NCBI RefSeq assembly: GCF_013044505.1
Contig: NZ_JABERD010000044.1
Location: 1 to 57,336, forward strand
Length of the DNA stretch: 57,336 nucleotides
Direction of reading: 5' to 3'
Origin: Streptomyces sp. S3(2020)
GTDB taxonomy: Bacteria; Actinomycetota; Actinomycetes; Streptomycetales; Streptomycetaceae
A program made the translations under genes and the position numbers. Of this stretch, positions 1 through 6,122 are shown in pieces. Under the pieces are notes generated by a model. That model was given only the letters and a program-made list of their open reading frames with translations, had not been told where the DNA came from and made no database searches. Every line of letters starts with the position of its first letter. Positions within the stretch are counted from its first letter, which is position 1.

Positions 1-173
1 ATCCCGAACGCGGCCGCTTCACCACCGTCGGCAATCCCCTCAAACTCTCCGACTCCCCCACCCACATCACCACCCCGCCCCTGCTGGGCCAGCACACCGA
101 AGAAATCCTCATCGGCGAACTCGGCCTCGAAGAGGCGGAGTTGCCGCTCCTCAAGGCACAGGGCGTGATCTGA
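1..173 (+). CDS. CaiB/BaiF (family III) CoA-transferase, C-terminal end only
   Basis: Only the last 56 codons lie in the window, read from base 3 to the TGA at 171-173. The readable tail has the class III CoA-transferase pattern: a 'VGNPLKLSDSP' segment, then 'PPLLGQHTEEIL', then a short helix ending in 'GVI'. The complete frc product further along ends the same way (a GSPVKFSSF segment, a 'PLLGEHSSEVL' segment, then 'GVIV'). These enzymes move CoA between carboxylic acids through an aspartyl anhydride. Given the neighbours, a second formyl-CoA/oxalate CoA-transferase or a related enzyme is likely, but the substrate cannot be read from this piece. A strong hairpin follows at 201-236. Confidence 0.8.
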   Translation, partial: PERGRFTTVGNPLKLSDSPTHITTPPLLGQHTEEILIGELGLEEAELPLLKAQGVI

Positions 174-200
174 GCGACGGCGGCCCGCGCCGCTTCCACT

Positions 201-236
201 CCGTCCCGGGCGAGCCACGACCGCTCCCCGGGACGG
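201..236 (+). terminator. Hairpin terminator after the CoA-transferase gene
   Basis: A perfect 10-bp inverted repeat (CCGTCCCGGG at 201-210 and CCCGGGACGG at 227-236, 16-nt loop) is followed by TTTC. It lies 28 bases after the upstream stop and before the carbonic anhydrase start, so it probably separates the two transcription units. Confidence 0.6.
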
Positions 237-272
237 TTTCCGTGAGTACCCGAACCGGAGAGGTAGCCCAGC

Positions 273-809
273 ATGTCGACCCACGCATCCCGTACCGCCC
301 CGCCCGCCGGCGACACCGTCATCGACCGGCTCGTGGAGTCCAACCGCACCTACGCCGCAGGGTTCACGGACCCGGGCATGGGTGCCCGTCCGGTCCTGCG
401 CGTGGCCGTCGTGGCCTGCATGGACGCCCGTATCGATCTGCATGCCGCGCTCGGCCTGCAACTCGGCGACTGCCACACCGTCCGCAACGCCGGCGGTGTG
501 GTCACCGACGACACCATCCGCTCCCTGACGATCAGTCAGCGGGCCCTGGGCACCCGGAGCGTCGTCCTCATCCACCACACCGGCTGCGGTCTCCAGACGC
601 TGACCGAGGAGTTCCGGCACGAGCTGGAGATGGAGGTGGGGCAGCGGCCGGCGTGGGCGGTGGAGGCCTTCCGGGACGTCGACCAGGACGTACGGCAGTC
701 CATGCGGCGGGTGCGCACCTCGCCGTTCCTGCCGCACACCGACGACGTGCGCGGCTTCGTCTTCGACGTGACGTCGGGGCTGCTGCGGGAGATAGACCCG
801 GGGGCCTGA
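273..809 (+). CDS. Beta-class carbonic anhydrase
   Basis: Encodes 178 aa from an ATG preceded by GGAGAGG. The zinc site of beta-carbonic anhydrases is visible: the 'CMDAR' motif (Cys ligand with the Asp-Arg pair) near residue 50, and 'HTGCG' (His and Cys ligands) near residue 108. At 178 aa it belongs to the short cytosolic type; no signal peptide is seen. The enzyme interconverts CO2 and bicarbonate. Oxalyl-CoA decarboxylase and formate dehydrogenase encoded nearby both release CO2, so a role in trapping or disposing of that CO2 is a reasonable inference. The gene may be expressed alone, between the hairpin at 201-236 and the small gene at 839. Confidence 0.9.
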   Translation: MSTHASRTAPPAGDTVIDRLVESNRTYAAGFTDPGMGARPVLRVAVVACMDARIDLHAALGLQLGDCHTVRNAGGVVTDDTIRSLTISQRALGTRSVVLIHHTGCGLQTLTEEFRHELEMEVGQRPAWAVEAFRDVDQDVRQSMRRVRTSPFLPHTDDVRGFVFDVTSGLLREIDPGA

Positions 810-838
810 GCCGGGCCAGGCCGTGGGAGCATCTCGGC

Positions 839-1069
839 ATGCGTCTGACAGCTGACGGGGCCACGCCGATCCCGCGGTCGGTACTGGTGACGGAACTCGA
901 GACCGACGACGGCCACGCCTTCGAACTGTCGCGCCCGCTCTTCCTGACCGCCGGCGACCGCATCGCGTTCGAGGGCGACGGCCTCGTCGTCGTGCGGCCC
1001 TGCGGAGAGCGGCTGATGGTGGACGGCAGCTGGTCCACCCGGTGCCGACCGGGCGCCGGACGGGGTTAG
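839..1069 (+). CDS. Small hypothetical protein, 76 aa
   Basis: An ATG 29 bases after the carbonic anhydrase stop opens a 76-codon frame with normal codon bias. The product begins MRLTADGATPIP and carries the segments VTELETDDGH and FLTAGDRIAFEGDGLVVV. This reads as a small all-beta protein in which a surface value ('mvdgsw') is compared or displayed; no family is recognised. It shares direction and close spacing with the carbonic anhydrase gene, so co-transcription is possible. The start has only a weak ribosome site (GGCCGTGGGAG upstream). Confidence 0.5.
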   Translation: MRLTADGATPIPRSVLVTELETDDGHAFELSRPLFLTAGDRIAFEGDGLVVVRPCGERLMVDGSWSTRCRPGAGRG

Positions 1070-1238
1070 GGCGCTTCGGATGGCTCTTGGTCGGCCTCCG
1101 GTCAACCGGTCCGCCCGACGCGGGGCACGTCGTGAGGCACCGGCCGCCGCTCCGGGCTCACCCGTTCCAGCCCCGGGGCGGCTTCGAGATTCGCCAGAAG
1201 CGCCCTAGGGGTGTCCGGCGGGGAGCCCGCCGTCGTCG

Positions 1239-1931
1239 TCACATGTTCCCGTCGGCCATCGCGGCGATCTGACGGCAGTAGAAGTCGGTCGTGTTCGCGG
1301 TGTGCCGGCGCATGAGCTCTTCGGCGCCGTCGGGGTCGCCGACGGCGATGGCCTCGATGATCAGGGCGTGCTCGCTCCAGGCGTCCGTGCCGCGGGGCTT
1401 GGCGATGGGCATGTAGTACCAGCGCACACGCCGGTCCACCTGGGGGATGAGCTCGGCGAGGACCGCGTTGCGCGAGAGGTGGGTGATGTGGGTGTGGAGG
1501 GCGGCGTTCGCCTCCACGATGGCCCGGGCGTCGCCCGCCGCGAGCGCGGTGAGGCCGGTCTGCTGGAGTTCCCACAGCCGGGCGACGTCGGCGGGGGTGG
1601 CGTGCCGGGCGGCGCCGTGGGCGGAGTGGGTCTCCAGGACGGCCCGGACGCTGAGGAGTTGGGCGCACTCCTCGGCGGTGGGGGAGTGGACGAAGGCGCC
1701 CTGTGAGGGACGCAGGTCGACCCAGCCGGCGGTGTGGAGTCGCTGGAGCGCCTCGCGGATGGGCTGGCGGCTGACGCCGAGGTGCTCGGCGAGGTCGGCC
1801 TCGACGAGGTGCTGACCGGGTTTGAGCGTGCCGTTGATGATCAGCTCGGTCAGGGCGTCGTAGACCGCCTGACGCAGCGGGGCGGGCCGGGTGATCGGGC
1901 CGCGGGCTGCCACGGTGGGTGTGTTGGGCAT
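1239..1931 (-). CDS. GntR-family regulator, FadR/FCD subfamily (paralogue 1)
   Basis: 230 aa. Residues about 18-85 form a GntR winged helix-turn-helix ('LRQAVYDALTELIING', 'PGQHLVEADLAEHLGVSRQ', 'REALQRL', wing 'RPSQGAFV'). Residues about 95-225 form an all-helical FCD ligand domain with His residues (for example in 'AALHTHITHL') of the kind that bind metal plus carboxylate effectors. The DNA-binding half is nearly the same as in the products at 2988 and 18374, so the three probably recognise a common operator. The gene is divergent from the acyl-CoA-dehydrogenase-like gene, and two motif copies (1996-2007 and 2091-2104) lie between them. Effector unknown; an oxalate-pathway acid or acyl-CoA is an inference from context. 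Confidence 0.93.
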   Translation of the reverse strand: MPNTPTVAARGPITRPAPLRQAVYDALTELIINGTLKPGQHLVEADLAEHLGVSRQPIREALQRLHTAGWVDLRPSQGAFVHSPTAEECAQLLSVRAVLETHSAHGAARHATPADVARLWELQQTGLTALAAGDARAIVEANAALHTHITHLSRNAVLAELIPQVDRRVRWYYMPIAKPRGTDAWSEHALIIEAIAVGDPDGAEELMRRHTANTTDFYCRQIAAMADGNM

Positions 1932-1995
1932 GGACCCTCTCCCTCGTTCGACTGCGGACGGTGAACAGTGAACCGCGCCTACGGGATACTGAGTT

Positions 1996-2104
1996 TAGTA
2001 TGCAATAGCCATTCTCGTGTGGCCCATGTTGCGGACTCCCTGGAAATTGGCGCGGCTCGCCTCTGGCGTCGACCGGCTGAGGGATGCAGAATACTGTATG
2101 CAAT
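1996..2104. promoter_or_regulatory. Two candidate FCD-regulator operators between gntR paralogue 1 and the dehydrogenase-like gene
   Basis: TAGTATGCAATA (1996-2007) and ATACTGTATGCAAT (2091-2104) share GTATGCAAT. The reverse complement of the second contains TGCATACAGTAT, a 12-mer identical to part of the palindrome in front of moaA at 10294-10309. Both sites lie in the 225-bp divergent promoter region. Binding is inferred. Confidence 0.55.
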
Positions 2105-2156
2105 CATCGTCGCCGCCTGACAGCGGACCGGACACCGCTCCCGAGGGGGTCACTCC

Positions 2157-2945
2157 GTGTCGTACCGCACCGCGCTCACAGAAGTCCTCACCCGTGCCGT
2201 CGCACCCTGCGCCGAACTGACCGGCGCGGAAGGCAGGTTCCCCCGTGGTGCCGTGACGGCCCTGGGGGCCACCGGACTCCTGGGACTCACCGTCGCCACC
2301 GAGTTCGGCGGCGCAGGGCTCGGGCTGCCGGAAGCCGCCGATGTGGTGGCCCGGACCGCGCGCGTCTGCCCGGCCACGGCGGCCGTGCTCCAGGCCCACT
2401 ACACGGCGGTCGCCGTCATCGAGTCGTACGGCAGTCCCTGGGTGCGCGGGGAGATCGCCGCCGGACGCCACCTCAGCAGCCTTGCCCTCGCCGAGGACGG
2501 CGCGGGTGGGTACGGGGAGGAGGCTCAACTCCTCACGCCGCAGTGCACCGCGGCCCGTTCCGGTGGCGTGGTCGCGCTGCGTGGGCGCAAACGCCAGGTG
2601 GTCGCGGCGGGGGAGGCCGACAGCTACGTCTGGTCCTCCCGTCCGCTCGGCGTACCGGACGGCCTGAGTCTCTGGGGGGTCCCGGCACACGCCCCGGACC
2701 TGTTCGTCCCGGCCCGGCCGGACGCCTCGGGCACGTCCGGCAGCGCGACCTCCACGGTGCTCGCCGATCCGGTGCTGGTGCCCGTCGAGGCGATGCTCGG
2801 CGAGGACGGCGGCGGGCTCGACATCGTGCTGCGCACGGTCCTGCCCTGGATGCTGGAGCTGCGGGCCGCCGCCGGCGCGGAGGGGACGCACCTCGCGGCC
2901 GCCGGCATGGTGCGCCGGCCTGCCGACTCCCTCGCGCCGTCCTGA
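2157..2945 (+). CDS. Acyl-CoA dehydrogenase-like protein lacking the C-terminal domain
   Basis: 262 aa from a GTG at 2157 (GAGGGGG upstream). The N-terminal helical domain ('GATGLLGLTVATEFGG', 'GLPEAADVVARTARVCP', 'AAVLQAHYTAV') and a degenerate middle beta domain ('LALAEDGAGGYG') match acyl-CoA dehydrogenases, which normally run to about 380 aa. The C-terminal four-helix domain, carrying FAD contacts and usually the catalytic glutamate, is missing: the protein stops soon after the middle domain with 'HLAAAGMVRRPADSLAPS'. It may be a decayed gene or a specialised short flavoprotein. It sits between gntR paralogues 1 and 2 and shares the divergent operator region with the first, so regulation within the island is likely. 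Confidence 0.7.
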   Translation: MSYRTALTEVLTRAVAPCAELTGAEGRFPRGAVTALGATGLLGLTVATEFGGAGLGLPEAADVVARTARVCPATAAVLQAHYTAVAVIESYGSPWVRGEIAAGRHLSSLALAEDGAGGYGEEAQLLTPQCTAARSGGVVALRGRKRQVVAAGEADSYVWSSRPLGVPDGLSLWGVPAHAPDLFVPARPDASGTSGSATSTVLADPVLVPVEAMLGEDGGGLDIVLRTVLPWMLELRAAAGAEGTHLAAAGMVRRPADSLAPS

Positions 2946-2987
2946 ACTCCCGCCCAGGAGTGGCCCGTTCGGAGCCGGCCTGTTCGG

Positions 2988-3677
2988 TCAGTCCTGGTTC
3001 GAGCCGGACGCGATCTGCTTGCGGTAGAAGTCGGTCGTGCGCTCGGTGTGCTTGCGCATCACCTCGCCCGCGCGGTCCGCGTCGCCCTTGGCGATGGCCT
3101 TGATGAGCTGGGTGTGCTCGTTCCAGGCCTCCTTGCCACGGGGCTTGGCGATGGGGGTGTAGTACCAGCGCACTTTCTGGCCCACCTGGGCGAGGAGTTC
3201 GGCGAGAACGTCGTTGGCGGCCACGGAGGTGACGAAGGCGTGCAGGGCGGTGTTGGCCGCGACGAGGCGTTCGACGTCGCCCTCGGCGAGTGCGTCGACG
3301 CCTTCCTGCTGGAGCTCACCGAGACGCTCGATGTCCTCGGGCCGCGCGTTCTGTGCGGCGAGCTGGGCCGAGTAGGTCTCCAGCACCGAGCGGACACCGA
3401 GGAGTTGGGCGGCCTCCTCCTCGGTGGGGGAGTGCACGAAGGCGCCCTGGGCGGGCCGCAGGTCGACCCAGCCGGCGGTCTGGAGCCGCTGGAGGGCCTC
3501 GCGGACCGGCTGGCGGCTGACGCCGAGGTGCTCGGCGAGCTCGGCCTCGACCAGGTGCTGGCCGGGCTTGAGGGAGCCGTTGATGATCAGCTCGGTCAGG
3601 GCGTCGTACACGGCCTGGCGCAGTGGTGCCGGGCGGGCGACGCGCCGGGACGCTGCGGCCGTGAGTGCCTCGCGCAT
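2988..3677 (-). CDS. GntR-family regulator, FadR/FCD subfamily (paralogue 2)
   Basis: 229 aa from the ATG at 3677. This start gives the same 21-residue lead-in to 'LRQAVYDALTELIING' as paralogue 1; a TTG at 3716 would add 13 residues. It has a winged helix-turn-helix ('AELAEHLGVSRQPVREALQRL', 'RPAQGAFVHSP') followed by an FCD helical domain ('ANTALHAFVTSVAANDVL', 'QKVRWYYTPIAKPRG'). Nearly all of the DNA-binding domain is identical to paralogue 1. It is divergent from the formate dehydrogenase operon, with operator-like sites at 3753-3772 and 3883-3902 in between, so it is the best candidate for direct control of fds. Confidence 0.93.
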   Translation of the reverse strand: MREALTAAASRRVARPAPLRQAVYDALTELIINGSLKPGQHLVEAELAEHLGVSRQPVREALQRLQTAGWVDLRPAQGAFVHSPTEEEAAQLLGVRSVLETYSAQLAAQNARPEDIERLGELQQEGVDALAEGDVERLVAANTALHAFVTSVAANDVLAELLAQVGQKVRWYYTPIAKPRGKEAWNEHTQLIKAIAKGDADRAGEVMRKHTERTTDFYRKQIASGSNQD

Positions 3678-3752
3678 GGTTGTCCCGTTCTGCCGCCGGG
3701 CCGACGGCTTTGCCAAGTGGTGGCCGCCGAGGGGTTGCCGACGACGGCTTCA

Positions 3753-3772
3753 GCATACAGGTTTTGGTATGC
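3753..3772. promoter_or_regulatory. Candidate operator upstream of gntR paralogue 2
   Basis: Inverted repeat GCATAC (3753-3758) and GTATGC (3767-3772) with an 8-nt spacer. It includes the GCATACAG / GTATGCAA forms seen elsewhere in the island. It lies about 75 bp before the paralogue 2 start, probably for autoregulation. Confidence 0.55.
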
Positions 3773-3882
3773 AACATGGCGTCGGCTGTCGGCTGTCGGC
3801 CGTTGGCTGCGAGGCCGGGCTCGACCGAAGCTCCGGACTTCCTCAGGGGCCGGAATCGGTGCAGGCTTCTTACGACTGTCGT

Positions 3883-3902
3883 CTGTATACAGAAGCCTGT
3901 AT
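3883..3902. promoter_or_regulatory. Candidate operator in the fdsG promoter
   Basis: Perfect 10-bp palindrome CTGTATACAG (3883-3892), followed four bases later by a further half-site CTGTAT (3897-3902). A possible -10 element TATTGT lies at 3907-3912, so a protein bound here would overlap the fds promoter. This is the cleanest GTATAC-type site in the window. The assignment to an FCD regulator is inferred. Confidence 0.6.
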
Positions 3903-3966
3903 GGGGTATTGTCTCAGTCTCCTGCAACCCTCGCCGGGGACCCGTGTGACGGAAGGCGAAGCGATC

Positions 3967-4440
3967 ATGACGACCAGCGGGAGCGATGTGACGGTCGAGA
4001 GCGTGGTCCGGAGGGTGGTGGCCGACCACCGGGGTCAGCGCGGCGCGCTGCTGCCCGTACTGCACGCCGTACAGGCCGAGTTGGGCCATGTACCGCAGGA
4101 AGCGGTCCCGGTGCTCGCCGACGAGCTCAACCTCTCCCGGGCGGACGTCCACGGAGTGGTGACCTTCTACCATGACTTCCGACGTGAGCCCGCGGGCCGC
4201 ACCACGGTCCGCATCTGCCGCGCCGAGGCCTGCCAGGCACTGGGCGCCGACCGCCTGGTGAGCTACACGCGCGAAGCCGGACTCACCCTGGGCGAGACGA
4301 CACCCGACGGTTCCGTGACCGTCGAGCAGGTCTTCTGCCTGGGCAACTGCGCGCTGGGGCCGACGGTGGAGGCGAACGGACGGCTGTACGGACGAGTGGG
4401 CCCGGCCCGACTGGGCTCGATCCTCAACGGGACGGTCTGA
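3967..4440 (+). CDS. fdsG: NAD-dependent formate dehydrogenase, gamma subunit (NuoE-like)
   Basis: 157 aa. This is a thioredoxin-fold [2Fe-2S] protein of the NuoE/HoxE/FdsG family. The four cluster cysteines are visible as 'CRAEAC' (C-x4-C) and 'CLGNC' (C-x3-C). The N-terminal helical part ('GALLPVLHAVQAELGHVPQEAV') and 'DVHGVVTFYHDF' are typical. In soluble molybdenum formate dehydrogenases it relays electrons from the catalytic subunit towards the FMN/NADH subunit in the cytoplasm. It opens the fdsGBAD operon: fdsB starts 2 bp after its stop. The promoter contains the CTGTATACAG site. Confidence 0.95.
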   Translation: MTTSGSDVTVESVVRRVVADHRGQRGALLPVLHAVQAELGHVPQEAVPVLADELNLSRADVHGVVTFYHDFRREPAGRTTVRICRAEACQALGADRLVSYTREAGLTLGETTPDGSVTVEQVFCLGNCALGPTVEANGRLYGRVGPARLGSILNGTV

Positions 4441-4442
4441 TC

Positions 4443-6122
4443 ATGAAGAACTCTTCCCCGGCAGGCACCCCAGCGGGCACCCCGGCAGGCACTCCGGCGG
4501 ACATCCAGGCCGGCGCCCCGTCGCACTCCGCGGTCACGGTCTACGTCCCCCGCGACGCGGCGGCCAGGTCCGTCGGCGCCGACGAGGTCGCCGGCGCCCT
4601 CCAACGCGCCGCCACCCGCGGCGACTTCGCCATCGACGTCGTCCGCAACGGCTCGCGCGGCATGCTCTGGCTGGAACCGATGGTCGAGGTCGTGACCCCG
4701 CAGGGCCGCGTCGGCTACGGCCCGGTGACCCCCGAGGACGTCGACGGACTCCTGGCCGCCGGGCTGCTCGACGGCGCGGACCACCCGCTGCGGCTCGGCC
4801 TCGTCGACGAACTGCCCTGGCTGGCCCGCCAGAACCGTGTCACCTTCGCCAGAGTCGGCGTCATCGACCCCCTCTCACCGCGGGACTACGTCGAGCACGG
4901 CGGCCTCGCCGGACTGCGCGCCGCCCTCGAACTCGCCCCCGCGGACGTGGTCGCCGAGGTCACCGAGTCCGGACTGCGCGGACGTGGCGGCGCCGGATTC
5001 CCGGCCGGCATCAAGTGGAAGACCGTCCTGGACTGCGCCGACGAGCTCAAGTTCGTCTGCTGCAACGCCGACGAGGGCGACAGCGGGACCTTCGCCGACC
5101 GCATGGTCATGGAGGGCGACCCGTTCCTGCTCATCGAGGGCATGACCATCGCCGCGCACGCGGTCGGCGCGAGCGAGGGCTACATCTACCTGCGCTCCGA
5201 GTACCCGGACGCCATCGCCACGATGCGCGAGGCGATCGAGCTCGCCCGCGAACAGGGCTGGTTGGGCAAGGGAATCCTCGGCTCCGCGCTCGACTTCGAC
5301 CTGCACGTACGGGTCGGGGCGGGCGCGTACATCTGCGGCGAGGAGACCTCCATGCTGGAGAGCCTGGAGGGCAAGCGCGGCATGGTCCGCGCGAAACCAC
5401 CGATCCCGGCCATCGAGGGCCTGTTCGGCAGACCGACCGTGGTGAACAACGTGCTCACCCTCACCACCGTCCCCACGGTCCTCGCCAACGGCGCCAAGGC
5501 GTACCAGGACCTCGGCGTCGGCCGCTCCCGCGGCACCCAGGTCTTCCAGCTCGGCGGCAACATCGCCCGCGGCGGCATCGTGGAGACCGCCTTCGGTATC
5601 ACGCTGCGCGAGTTGATCGAGGAGTACGGCGGCGGCACCCACACGGGCCGCCCGGTCCGAACCGTGCAGGTGGGCGGGCCGCTCGGGGCGTATCTGCCGG
5701 ATTCGCTGTTCGATCTGCCGATGGACTACGAGGCGTTCGCCGAGGCCGGTGCGATGCTCGGGCACGGCGGGATCGTGGTCTTCGACGACACCGTCGACAT
5801 GGCGGCCCAGGCCCGCTTTGCGATGGAGTTCTGCGCCGAGGAGTCCTGCGGCAAGTGCACCCCGTGCAGGGTCGGTTCGGTCCGTGGCGTCGAGGTGATC
5901 GACAAGATCGTCGCCGGTACGCACCGGGACGAGAACCTGGCCCTGCTGGAAGACCTCTGCGACCTGATGACCGACGGCTCGCTGTGCGCGATGGGCGGAC
6001 TGACCCCGATGCCCGTGCGCAGCGCCCTCACCCACTTCCCCGACGACTTCCACGGTGGCCGTCGACTCCTGGACATCCAACCCGTGAACGCGACCGGCGT
6101 GAGGACGGAGGGGACGGCATGA
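4443..6122 (+). CDS. fdsB: NAD-dependent formate dehydrogenase, beta subunit (NuoF-like, FMN/NADH site)
   Basis: 559 aa. Residues about 1-25 contain a short Gly-Thr-Pro-Ala repeat, then a NuoE-like lead domain, then the NuoF core. The NADH/FMN region shows 'GRGGAGFPAGIKWK' and 'CNADEGDSGTF'. The [4Fe-4S] site is 'CGKCTPC' (Cys469, 472, 475) with a fourth Cys at about 515 ('SLCAMGG'). The length fits FdsB proteins, which fuse a ferredoxin-like head to NuoF. It reduces NAD+ with electrons from formate. Its stop overlaps the fdsA start by ATGA, indicating coupled translation. Confidence 0.96.
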   Translation: MKNSSPAGTPAGTPAGTPADIQAGAPSHSAVTVYVPRDAAARSVGADEVAGALQRAATRGDFAIDVVRNGSRGMLWLEPMVEVVTPQGRVGYGPVTPEDVDGLLAAGLLDGADHPLRLGLVDELPWLARQNRVTFARVGVIDPLSPRDYVEHGGLAGLRAALELAPADVVAEVTESGLRGRGGAGFPAGIKWKTVLDCADELKFVCCNADEGDSGTFADRMVMEGDPFLLIEGMTIAAHAVGASEGYIYLRSEYPDAIATMREAIELAREQGWLGKGILGSALDFDLHVRVGAGAYICGEETSMLESLEGKRGMVRAKPPIPAIEGLFGRPTVVNNVLTLTTVPTVLANGAKAYQDLGVGRSRGTQVFQLGGNIARGGIVETAFGITLRELIEEYGGGTHTGRPVRTVQVGGPLGAYLPDSLFDLPMDYEAFAEAGAMLGHGGIVVFDDTVDMAAQARFAMEFCAEESCGKCTPCRVGSVRGVEVIDKIVAGTHRDENLALLEDLCDLMTDGSLCAMGGLTPMPVRSALTHFPDDFHGGRRLLDIQPVNATGVRTEGTA

